From Anaerolineales bacterium UBA5069 (GTDB lineage: Bacteria > Chloroflexota > Anaerolineae > Caldilineales > Caldilineaceae), in the NCBI GenBank assembly GCA_002415895.1, contig DIAV01000209.1:3505-10481 (forward strand): DNA of 6,977 nucleotides, written 5' to 3'. Every line of letters starts with the position of its first letter. The first letter of the stretch is position 1. Made by a program: the position numbers and the translations under genes. A model generated the notes under the pieces. It searched no databases, was not told the origin of the DNA, and worked only from the letters and a program-made list of their open reading frames with translations. Positions 1 through 5,668 of this stretch are shown here, piece by piece.

Positions 1-338
1 AAGCCTTCCTCAAGTCCTACGGCGCCGACATCACCGGCCTTTATGCACACAATGACGACATGGCGATTGGCGCTATCCAGGCCATCGAAGAGTTTGGCCT
101 CAAGCCGGGCGAAGACATCAAGATTGTTTCCGTTGACGCAGTGCGTGGCGCCTTTGAGGCGATGATTGCCGGCAAGCTCAACTGCACCGTTGAGTGCAAC
201 CCCATGCTTGGACCGCAGTTCTTTGAACTGGCCCTGAAGGTTGTCAATGGCCAGGAAGTGCCGAAATGGGTTCCTTCTGAAGAAGGCATCTTCTACCCCG
301 ACACCGCGGCAGAAGTCCTGCCCACCCGCCAGTACTAA
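1..338 (+). CDS. ytfQ: YtfQ-like sugar ABC transporter substrate-binding protein (3' part)
   Basis: This is the C-terminal 111 residues of a type I periplasmic binding protein that captures a sugar outside the membrane and delivers it to the permease pair encoded downstream. The 5' part, including any signal peptide, lies outside the window; the frame is open from base 3 and ends in TAA. Visible family features are the hinge-region run YAHNDDMAIGAIQAIEE, the segment IVSVDAVRGAFEAM (sugar-contact Asp), and TVECNPMLGPQFFE, which closely resembles the C-terminal lobe of E. coli YtfQ as I remember it, including the PxRxY-type ending (PTRQY). The next three genes match YtfR, YtfT and YjfF, which supports the assignment strongly. 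In E. coli YtfQ binds galactofuranose; related proteins such as Bifidobacterium FruE bind fructose, so the ligand cannot be fixed from this fragment. Confidence 0.93.
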   Translation, partial: AFLKSYGADITGLYAHNDDMAIGAIQAIEEFGLKPGEDIKIVSVDAVRGAFEAMIAGKLNCTVECNPMLGPQFFELALKVVNGQEVPKWVPSEEGIFYPDTAAEVLPTRQY

Positions 339-395
339 TGTGACATTGGGCCCGGCACGGACCCTCGCGCTGGGCATGATGTAAATCCCCTGGCC

Positions 396-430
396 GGCAG
401 CCGCACGCTCCCCACGGGCGTGCGGCTGCC
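396..430 (+). terminator. Intercistronic hairpin between binding-protein and ATPase genes
   Basis: A perfect 13-bp inverted repeat pairs 396-408 (GGCAGCCGCACGC) with 418-430 (GCGTGCGGCTGCC) around a 9-base loop. It lies 57 bases after the binding-protein stop and 25 bases before the preferred ATPase start. It is followed by CCTTTC rather than a real T-run, so it is more likely a partial terminator or an RNA-stabilising 3' end than a full stop. Such structures are known after binding-protein genes in ABC operons (malE is the classic case), where they raise binding-protein level over the membrane subunits. That role is inferred here. Confidence 0.72.
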
Positions 431-455
431 CCTTTCAGCCCACCAGGCGGCTCCT

Positions 456-2030
456 ATGCAAACAAACGAACTGTTGGTCATGCAGGGCATCCACAAAACC
501 TTTCCTGGCGTGCATGCGCTCGCCGCTGTGGATTTTACACTGCGCGCCGGCGAGATTCACGCCCTGATGGGTGAGAACGGTGCGGGCAAATCGACGCTGA
601 TCAAGGTGCTCACGGGTGTAGAGCACCATGATGCAGGGCACATTCTGCTCAATGGCAGCGAGATCAACGCCAAATCGCCCCACCACGCGCAGTCGCTGGG
701 TATCAGCACCGTCTATCAGGAGGTCAATCTCTGCACCAACCTCTCGGTGGCCGAGAATATTTTGCTGGGGCGCGAGCCGCGCCGCGCCGGCAGCATTGAC
801 TGGGGTGCGATGAACGCCAGAGCGCGCGAGTTGCTTACCTGGCTTGATGTCGATGTGGACGTGCGTCGCAGCGTGGGTGAATACCCCGTTGCCGTGCAGC
901 AGATGGTTGCCATTTCGCGCGCGCTGGATATTGACGCCAAGGTGCTCATTCTGGATGAGCCCACCTCCAGCCTTACCACGCTGGAGACCGAAAAGCTCTT
1001 TGCGGTGTTACGCCGTCTCAAGGAGCAAGGCATCGGCATTATCTTTATCACCCACTTTCTCAATCAGGTCTACGCTGTTGCCGACCGCATTACCGTGCTG
1101 CGCAACGGCAAGCTCGTGGGTACGTATGACGCCAAGGCGCTGCCCCGCTATCAACTGGTTGAGCTGATGATCGGGCGTGAGCTTGAAGAACTTGAAGACC
1201 TGGGCGGTTTGAAGAAGCATTTTGAACCTGCACCAGGCCAGGCGCCCGTGCTCGAGGCAAAGAATCTGGGCCAGGTGGGTACGCTCGAGCCGCTCAACAT
1301 CAAGCTCTATGCCGGTGAAGTGCTGGGCATGGCCGGCTTGCTGGGTTCCGGGCGCACCGAAACGGCCAACCTGCTCTTTGGTGTTGATGATGCCGACAGC
1401 GGCACGCTCGCCGTGGGGGGCAAGGTGGAGCCCAATCCTGGCCCGCTGGCCTCAATCCAGCGCGGCCTGGGCTATTGCCCCGAAGACCGCAAGGCTGATG
1501 GTGTGGTGGGTGCACTGACCGTGCGCGAAAACATCGTCCTCGCACTCCAGGCCAGCCGCGGTTGGTTCAACTATCTGGATCCGCGCAAGCAGACCGAAAT
1601 TGCCAACAAGATGATTCAGATGTTGCAGATCAGCACGCCTGGCCCCGAACAACTGATGAAGAATCTCAGCGGCGGCAATCAGCAGAAGGTGATCCTGGCA
1701 CGCTGGCTGGCAACTGAGCCGGATGTGCTGATTCTGGACGAGCCGACCCGCGGCATTGACGTGGGCACCAAGGCCGAAATCCAGAAGCTGGTGCTCTCGC
1801 TGGCCAATGAGGGCAAGGGTTGCATCTTCATTTCGTCGGAGCTTGACGAAGTGTTGCGCACCAGTCACCGCGTTATGATCATGCGCGACCGCAAGCTGGT
1901 GGCGGAGCTGCAAGGTGAGGACATGAACGAGCAAAGCATTATGGAGGCGATTGCAGGCACAGGGGTGTCTACAGAAGACACCGCTGCCGCAGCGCCGCAG
2001 CACGCAGTGGCAGCCGGGAGCGCACGATGA
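456..2030 (+). CDS. ytfR: YtfR-like sugar ABC transporter ATP-binding protein (double NBD)
   Basis: This 524-residue cytoplasmic ATPase powers sugar import through the two downstream permeases. It has two fused nucleotide-binding domains. Domain 1 has Walker A GENGAGKST (39-47), Q-loop VYQEVN (86-91), Walker B LILDEPT (164-170) and switch His200, but its signature is degenerate (YPVAVQQM, 143-150). Domain 2 has a Walker A lacking the lysine (GLLGSGRTE, 294-302), an intact signature LSGGNQQK (404-411), Walker B LILDEPTRGID (425-435), and Ser-Glu where the switch His would be. This asymmetry is normal for CUT2 ATPases, and the order of motifs resembles E. coli YtfR closely. The ATG at 456 is preferred because AGGCGG (445-450) precedes it; a GTG at 420 would lie inside the hairpin. 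Residues from about 501 form an Ala-rich tail beyond the usual end near 500. The stop overlaps the next start (ATGA). Confidence 0.95.
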   Translation: MQTNELLVMQGIHKTFPGVHALAAVDFTLRAGEIHALMGENGAGKSTLIKVLTGVEHHDAGHILLNGSEINAKSPHHAQSLGISTVYQEVNLCTNLSVAENILLGREPRRAGSIDWGAMNARARELLTWLDVDVDVRRSVGEYPVAVQQMVAISRALDIDAKVLILDEPTSSLTTLETEKLFAVLRRLKEQGIGIIFITHFLNQVYAVADRITVLRNGKLVGTYDAKALPRYQLVELMIGRELEELEDLGGLKKHFEPAPGQAPVLEAKNLGQVGTLEPLNIKLYAGEVLGMAGLLGSGRTETANLLFGVDDADSGTLAVGGKVEPNPGPLASIQRGLGYCPEDRKADGVVGALTVRENIVLALQASRGWFNYLDPRKQTEIANKMIQMLQISTPGPEQLMKNLSGGNQQKVILARWLATEPDVLILDEPTRGIDVGTKAEIQKLVLSLANEGKGCIFISSELDEVLRTSHRVMIMRDRKLVAELQGEDMNEQSIMEAIAGTGVSTEDTAAAAPQHAVAAGSAR

Positions 2031-3058
2031 ACGACAACACGGGCTGGTGGGCGCGCTTGCGCCGCACGGGCATCTTCTGGCCGCTGGTCGCGCTTTCGCT
2101 GGTTTTTCTCTTCAACCTGATCTTCAGCCCCCAATTCTTCCGGCTTGAGATCAAGGACGGCCACCTCTTCGGCAGCCTGGTCGACGTGCTCAATCGCGGT
2201 TCGCCGCTCATGCTTGTGGCGATTGGCATGACCGCCGTCATTGCCACCGCCGGTGTCGACCTTTCGGTGGGCGCTGTGATTGCCATCTCGGCGGCAACGG
2301 TAACGGTGCTTATTGGCAGCGTTACCGGTGAATCGCAAACGCCCATGTGGATTGCGATTCTGGCGGCGCTGGGTGCTTCGCTGCTGGCCGGTGCATGGAA
2401 TGGCCTGCTGGTTTCGCGGGCGCGCATTCAGCCCATGGTGGCCACGCTGGTGCTTATGGTGGCGGGGCGCGGCATTGCCCAGTTGATTACCAACGGCCAG
2501 ATCATCACAATCTACTACGAACCCTTCTTCTTCATTGGTGGCGGCTACTTGCTGGGGTTGCCCTTCCCCGTCTTCATTGTGGCGGGTGTCTTCGCCTTTG
2601 CCTGGTTCATGACGCGGCGCACGGCGATTGGCCTCTTCATCGAGTCGGTGGGGACGAATGCCAGCAGCAGTTTCCACAGCGGCATCAACGAGAAGAACAT
2701 CAAGCTGGTCATCTACGCCTTCTGCGGGCTTTGCGCCGGTTTCGCCGGGCTGATTATCAGTTCGAATCTCAAGAGTGCCGACGCCAATAATGCCGGTTTG
2801 CAGATTGAACTCGATGGCATCCTTGCCGTGGTTATCGGCGGCACGCTGATGTCGGGTGGTCGCTTCTCGCTGGCAGGCTCCATTCTGGGCGCGCTGCTGG
2901 TGCAAAGCGTATCAACCACAATTTACTCGTTGGGTGTGCCACCCGAAGTGGTGCAGGTGGTTAAGGCAGTGGTTGTGCTCACCGTCGTGTTGCTCTATTC
3001 CGATGTCGTCAAGAATGGGCTGGACAAGCTTTCACAGCGGCAGGGGGTGCCCTCATGA
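2027..3058 (+). CDS. ytfT: YtfT-like sugar ABC transporter permease
   Basis: This 343-residue polytopic inner-membrane protein is one of the two permease subunits of the CUT2 importer (BPD_transp_2 family, as in RbsC). Visible landmarks are the N-terminal membrane segment at about 16-33, the family motif GVDLSVGA (76-83), LAGAWNGLLVS (120-130), VATLVLMVAGRGIAQL (138-153), and the cytoplasmic coupling segment SADANNAG (250-257) followed by ELDGILAVVIGG (261-272), which contacts the ATPase. These positions and the LFGS...VLNR block near 48-57 match YtfT better than YjfF. The length is normal for the family. The ATG overlaps the ytfR stop by four bases, with GGGAG at 2016-2020 as ribosome site, so translation is probably coupled. 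It presumably forms a heterodimer with the next gene product. Confidence 0.94.
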   Translation: MNDNTGWWARLRRTGIFWPLVALSLVFLFNLIFSPQFFRLEIKDGHLFGSLVDVLNRGSPLMLVAIGMTAVIATAGVDLSVGAVIAISAATVTVLIGSVTGESQTPMWIAILAALGASLLAGAWNGLLVSRARIQPMVATLVLMVAGRGIAQLITNGQIITIYYEPFFFIGGGYLLGLPFPVFIVAGVFAFAWFMTRRTAIGLFIESVGTNASSSFHSGINEKNIKLVIYAFCGLCAGFAGLIISSNLKSADANNAGLQIELDGILAVVIGGTLMSGGRFSLAGSILGALLVQSVSTTIYSLGVPPEVVQVVKAVVVLTVVLLYSDVVKNGLDKLSQRQGVPS

Positions 3059-4098
3059 AGCGTTCGTGGAGCATCGATCGCAAGTTCTGGCCGCTGCTGA
3101 TCACCGTATCGCTCTTTGTGCTGCTCTACATCTACGGCATCATCCAATATCGCGGCTTCTCGTCGCCGCAGGTCTTTTTCAACCTGCTGGTGGATAATGC
3201 CTTTCTCATGATCACCTCGATTGGTATGACCTTTGTCATCCTTTCGGGTGGGATCGACCTTTCTGTGGGCGCTGTGATTGCCTTCACCGGCGTGCTTTCG
3301 GCATGGCTGCTCAACCACTTTGGGCTGAGCCCGGCCATTGTCATCCCGCTGATGCTGCTCATGGGCGTTGTCTTTGGCGCAACCATGGGGGCGATCATCG
3401 AGTTTTTCAAGGTGCAGCCCTTTATTGTGACGCTGGCAGGCATGTTCTTTGCGCGTGGCATGTCCTTTGTCATCAGCACGCAGGCGCAAACCATCTCCGA
3501 TCCCTTCTATCGCACAATCGGCCTCTACCGCATTCACTTGTGGGGGAAGTCCTTCATCTCCGCCAATGTGGTGATTGTGGCCATCGTCCTGATTGCTGCC
3601 ATCTACCTGGCGCACTTCACCCGCTTTGGGCGCACAGTCTACGCGATTGGTGGCAATGAACAATCGGCGCTGCTCATGGGCCTGCCCGTGCGCCGCACCA
3701 AGATTCTCATCTACACGCTAAACGGCTTTTGCTCTACACTGGCGGGTGTTGTCTTCAGCATCTACATGCTCTCCGGTCATGGCCTCTACGTCTCAGGGCT
3801 GGAACTGGACGCGATTGCCTCTGTGGTGATCGGCGGCACGCAGCTGACAGGTGGCGTGGGCTACGTGATCGGCACGGTCTTCGGCGTGCTGATCCAGGGG
3901 CTTATCCAGACAATCATCATGTTCCAGGGCACATTGAGTTCGTGGTGGACGAAGATTGCCGTGGGTGCGCTCACGTTGATCTTCATTGGCGTGCAGAGCA
4001 TTATCTACTCGAGCAAGCGCAAGCGCATGGCCAGCGCGCAACGGGTGGCCACTGCGACGACTACTGCACCCGCCGCGCCGGCCACCGCCGGTGACTGA
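3055..4098 (+). CDS. yjfF: YjfF-like sugar ABC transporter permease
   Basis: This is the second, distinct permease of the importer, 347 residues, inner membrane, BPD_transp_2 family. Motifs include NAFLMITSIGMTFVILSGGIDLSVGAVIAFTGV (48-80), VTLAGMFFARGMSFVIS (125-141), YAIGGNEQSALLMGLP (196-211), the coupling region LELDAIASVVIGG (249-261) and GTLSSWWTKIAVG (292-304). The last two and the FILSGGIDLSVG-type block are close to E. coli YjfF as I recall it. The ATG overlaps the ytfT stop (ATGA) and follows AGGGGG at 3042-3047. After a basic KRKR stop-transfer motif (321-324) the protein carries a low-complexity Ala/Thr/Pro tail to the C terminus, which probably sits in the cytoplasm and has no obvious function. 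It is the last transporter gene; the next gene begins 49 bases later. Confidence 0.94.
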   Translation: MKRSWSIDRKFWPLLITVSLFVLLYIYGIIQYRGFSSPQVFFNLLVDNAFLMITSIGMTFVILSGGIDLSVGAVIAFTGVLSAWLLNHFGLSPAIVIPLMLLMGVVFGATMGAIIEFFKVQPFIVTLAGMFFARGMSFVISTQAQTISDPFYRTIGLYRIHLWGKSFISANVVIVAIVLIAAIYLAHFTRFGRTVYAIGGNEQSALLMGLPVRRTKILIYTLNGFCSTLAGVVFSIYMLSGHGLYVSGLELDAIASVVIGGTQLTGGVGYVIGTVFGVLIQGLIQTIIMFQGTLSSWWTKIAVGALTLIFIGVQSIIYSSKRKRMASAQRVATATTTAPAAPATAGD

Positions 4099-4147
4099 GC
4101 CACCGCTCGACGCTGGTTTCGGCGCTCTATATGGGGTACTTCGCACG

Positions 4148-4687
4148 ATGAAGCGTATTGCATTCCTGCTTGGCATTTGCCTGGCGCTGGCCGCATGTGG
4201 TCCGCGCGACGAAGCTGCACAGACGGTGATCTCGAATGATCCGCCGCCTGCGGTTTCGCACTCGGCCAATGACACGCCCGAACCGGCGCGCGACTTTACG
4301 CTTGCGACGCTGGACGGCGACAGCGTCACGCTGAGTGATTTGCAGGGTGAGTGGGTGCTGGTGAACTTCTGGGCCACATGGTGCCCACCCTGTGTGGCCG
4401 AAATGGAGTACCTGGAAGAATTGCACCAAACGCGCAACATCAATGTGCTGGGCATCAACTACAACGAAAAGCCCGATCTTGTGCAGAAGTTTGTCGATGA
4501 GCACGGGATTACTTTCCCCATTCTCATGGAGCCGGATGACGTGCTCAAGATGGTCTATGAGGCGCGGGCGCTGCCCCGCACCGTGGTGATTGCGCCTGAC
4601 GGCACGGTGGTTAACCGCACCCTGGGCCAGCTATTCCCCGACAAGTTCAACGCCTGGCTGGATGCCAATCAGGTTCCGCTCCGCTAA
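4148..4687 (+). CDS. TlpA/ResA-like thioredoxin-fold lipoprotein
   Basis: The 179-residue product is a membrane-anchored extracytoplasmic thiol-disulfide oxidoreductase of the TlpA/ResA/AhpC-TSA-like group. It starts with a lipoprotein signal peptide: Lys2-Arg3, a hydrophobic core, and lipobox LAAC with Cys17 as the predicted lipidation site. A short Pro-rich linker leads to the thioredoxin domain (about 47-175): NFWATWCPPC (73-82) carries the redox pair Cys79/Cys82, and ALPRTVVI (141-148) supplies the cis-Pro143 loop, followed by DGTVV. Length is typical. The ATG at 4148 is chosen because it gives the signal peptide; the ribosome site is weak (GGGG at 4133-4136). It lies 49 bases after yjfF with no terminator seen, so read-through is possible. 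Partners are not evident here: cytochrome c maturation or general disulfide reduction are family roles, not shown by this context. Confidence 0.9.
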   Translation: MKRIAFLLGICLALAACGPRDEAAQTVISNDPPPAVSHSANDTPEPARDFTLATLDGDSVTLSDLQGEWVLVNFWATWCPPCVAEMEYLEELHQTRNINVLGINYNEKPDLVQKFVDEHGITFPILMEPDDVLKMVYEARALPRTVVIAPDGTVVNRTLGQLFPDKFNAWLDANQVPLR

Positions 4688-4724
4688 CAATGCGCCGCAA
4701 GACGCATACGCCTCTCTCCTCGTG

Positions 4725-4750
4725 GTGGGTGTAGTGTCGTGGGTGTAGTG
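4725..4750. repeat. Tandem 12-bp repeat, two copies
   Basis: GTGGGTGTAGTG occurs at 4725-4736 and again at 4739-4750, separated by TC (period 14). It sits in the non-coding gap after the TlpA-like gene and just before the large hairpin. No function is evident; slippage or a degraded repeat are simple explanations. Confidence 0.6.
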
Positions 4751-4758
4751 CCAAGTGT

Positions 4759-4797
4759 GAACGGGGGGGCACGTATAAACAACGTGCCCCCCCGTTC
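4759..4797. terminator. Strong hairpin between convergent genes, probable bidirectional terminator
   Basis: A perfect inverted repeat pairs 4760-4774 (AACGGGGGGGCACGT) with 4782-4796, around a 7-base A-rich loop (4775-4781); G4759-C4797 extends it to 16 bp. The arms contain uninterrupted runs of seven G and seven C. It lies 71 bases after the TlpA-like stop on the + strand and 32 bases beyond the DUF190 stop on the - strand, the expected site for a shared terminator. Neither side has a T-run, so it is not a canonical intrinsic terminator; it may act by hairpin strength or with a termination factor. Confidence 0.75.
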
Positions 4798-4828
4798 GCG
4801 CCGTTTGCAACTTCAAGAATGGTTCTAT

Positions 4829-5176
4829 TTACCCCTCGCCCGATCGATAGAAGCGCACATCCGCCTTCTCCAGCGTCGCCAACCCCTCCTTGATTTCGGG
4901 GTCAATATGCGCGAGAAAGGCCTCAAGCGCGGCGCGTGTATCCACCAGTTCCACAATGATAGGCAGGTCCAGCGACAGGCGCTCCACCTTGAAGCTGTGA
5001 AGGCGGCTGTGCGCGCCGTAGCCCATCGCCCCGCGCAACACGGTAGCCCCTGCCAGCCCCCTGGCGCGCGCCTCGAGCACAATCCATTCGTACAGGGCTT
5101 TACCGTGGGCGCGGTCGCTCTCACCGATGAAGATGCGCAGGAGACAACCATCGTTCGCCAGCATGTTCGTTGACAT
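4829..5176 (-). CDS. DUF190 (COG1993) PII-like protein
   Basis: This 115-residue soluble protein belongs to the DUF190/COG1993 family, small proteins with a PII-like fold and no firmly established reaction. Family features visible are CLLRIFIGESDRAHGKALYE (11-30), where the Arg/Gly/Glu and Lys-x-Leu-Tyr pattern is typical, GLAGATVLRGAMGYGAHS (40-57), a strongly conserved segment, LPIIVELVDT (71-80), and a C-terminal part ending in DVRFYRS. The ATG at 5176 follows a perfect AGGAGG (5184-5189) at 7 bases spacing, which decides the start although the frame is open further upstream. It lies 26 bases after crcB and should be co-transcribed with it. DUF190 genes are repeatedly found beside crcB in bacteria, so a role in fluoride response or in modulating the channel is a reasonable inference, but is unproven. 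Confidence 0.92.
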   Translation of the reverse strand: MSTNMLANDGCLLRIFIGESDRAHGKALYEWIVLEARARGLAGATVLRGAMGYGAHSRLHSFKVERLSLDLPIIVELVDTRAALEAFLAHIDPEIKEGLATLEKADVRFYRSGEG

Positions 5177-5202
5177 GGCGCAACCTCCTGAGAATTTGGG
5201 CG

Positions 5203-5580
5203 CTACCGCACGATGAGCCACGCCGCCGTGCGCCCCAGCCAGACGGCCGCCAGCCCCAGCACGATATGCAGAGCCACATAGAGCGTTGCCGACAGCGCAG
5301 CGCCGTCGGCGGCAAGGTTGTATGCCTCGGAGGAAAAGGTGGAGAAGGTGGTGAAGCCACCCAAAAAGCCGGTAAAGAAGAGCGCGCGTGTGGCAGGGGT
5401 GAAAATGCCGGTGGTCTCGGCCACCTGCGAGAGTATGCCAATGACGAAGCAGCCCAGCACATTGACCACCAGCGTGCCCAGGGGCCAGCCGCCGCCGCTG
5501 GCCGCCTGCACCCAGCCGCTGACCAGATAACGGCTCACGGCTCCCAAACCTCCGCCCACTGCAATCAACAGAATGTTCAC
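5203..5580 (-). CDS. crcB: Fluoride ion channel CrcB/Fluc
   Basis: The 125-residue product is a four-helix membrane channel that exports fluoride from the cytoplasm as an antiparallel dimer. Diagnostic motifs are GGGLGAVSRY (9-18), GTLVVNVLGCFVIG (35-48) with the pore Asn40, and GFLGGFTTFSTFSSE (71-85), which contains the central sodium-site region and two phenylalanines three apart (Phe79, Phe82) equivalent to the pore-lining pair. Helix 4 is about 99-120. Length is normal. The start is GTG at 5580, giving the usual short N terminus; GGAAG at 5591-5595 is a possible ribosome site about 10 bases upstream. Only one crcB copy is seen, which would imply a homodimer unless a second copy lies elsewhere. 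It is first in a unit with the DUF190 gene. A known fluoride riboswitch is not recognisable in its leader. Confidence 0.95.
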   Translation of the reverse strand: MNILLIAVGGGLGAVSRYLVSGWVQAASGGGWPLGTLVVNVLGCFVIGILSQVAETTGIFTPATRALFFTGFLGGFTTFSTFSSEAYNLAADGAALSATLYVALHIVLGLAAVWLGRTAAWLIVR

Positions 5581-5624
5581 AGTGCATCCACTTCCATGCG
5601 CAGGCCACCGGCGCGGGGCCGCAT
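5577..5624 (-). other. Possible 15-codon leader frame overlapping the crcB start
   Basis: An ATG at 5624 opens a frame of 15 codons (MRPRAGGLRMEVDAL) that ends in TGA at 5577-5579, overlapping the crcB GTG as GTGA. Its A5624 is at the distance from the -10 box expected for +1, so the message could be leaderless. Translation of this frame could carry ribosomes onto crcB through a leader hairpin. It is inferred from position alone, and no homolog is recognised; a chance frame is quite possible. Confidence 0.3.
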
Positions 5625-5627
5625 GGA
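5593..5627 (-). promoter_or_regulatory. Inverted repeat in the crcB leader
   Basis: TCCATGCG at 5593-5600 is mirrored by CGCATGGA at 5620-5627, a perfect 8-bp inverted repeat separated by 19 bases. In the transcript the 3' arm includes the first bases of GGAAG, the candidate crcB ribosome site, and inside the loop GCC/GGC (5617-5619 with 5604-5606) can add three pairs. It could be an RNA hairpin controlling crcB translation, or a DNA operator across the transcription start. Bases upstream of 5624 would be missing from the RNA if +1 is A5624, leaving a 5-bp outer stem. Confidence 0.45.
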
Positions 5628-5630
5628 CTG

Positions 5631-5639
5631 ATCATACCA
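5631..5639 (-). promoter_or_regulatory. Extended -10 promoter for crcB-DUF190
   Basis: Read on the - strand, 5639-5631 is TGGTATGAT: a TGn extension followed by TATGAT, five of six matches to the sigma70 -10 consensus. The predicted transcription start is the purine at 5624, leaving about 44 bases before the crcB GTG. No good -35 hexamer is seen at the proper distance, which is acceptable for extended -10 promoters. It lies in the only gap (5581-5655) between the glycosyltransferase and crcB, so crcB probably has its own promoter. Confidence 0.6.
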
Positions 5640-5644
5640 GAGAT

Positions 5645-5668
5645 GGCGCGTGGCGCTATGTACGCGCC
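5645..5668 (-). terminator. Short hairpin across the glycosyltransferase stop codon
   Basis: GGCGCGT (5645-5651) and ACGCGCC (5662-5668) form a perfect 7-bp inverted repeat with a 10-base loop that spans the TAG stop of the glycosyltransferase gene. There is no T-run after it on the - strand. It might weakly attenuate read-through into crcB; in GC-rich sequence a chance match is also likely. Confidence 0.25.

Noticed and set aside
420..455. GTG at 420 as the ytfR start (adds 12 residues)
   Set aside because: It lies inside the 13-bp hairpin, has no ribosome site, and the added residues are not family-like; ATG 456 has AGGCGG.
1865..2905. Long open frame of 346 codons on the - strand, opposite ytfR and ytfT
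   Set aside because: It is antisense to two clearly identified genes, its translation is His/Gln/Arg-rich without any family motif, and long antisense frames are expected in GC-rich genes with biased third positions.
4128..4133. TATATG as a -10 box for the TlpA-like gene
   Set aside because: No -35 is found at proper distance and the transcript would begin only about 8 bases before the ATG; not enough to call a promoter.
2995..4458. Antisense open frames of about 220 codons at 2995-3663 and 3793-4458
   Set aside because: Both lie opposite permease and TlpA-like genes with strong motif support, and their products look like low-complexity shadow translations.
4690..4707. Small hairpin ATGCG/CGCAT just after the TlpA-like stop
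   Set aside because: Only 5 bp with an 8-base loop and no T-run; the 4759-4797 hairpin is a far better terminator.
4739..5631. Plus-strand open frames at 4739-5173 and 5170-5631
   Set aside because: They run opposite DUF190 and crcB, cross the terminator hairpin or the gene ends, and show no recognisable domain.
5177..5635. N-terminal extension of the DUF190 protein to 268 residues starting at 5635
   Set aside because: The extra part runs through crcB in another frame and is Arg/Gly/His-rich. The ATG at 5176 has a perfect AGGAGG at 7 bases and gives the usual family length.
5581..5660. Fluoride (crcB-motif) riboswitch upstream of crcB
   Set aside because: I looked on the - strand for the conserved GGnGAUGG start and UGAUGGC-type 3' segment and found neither; the gap is also short.
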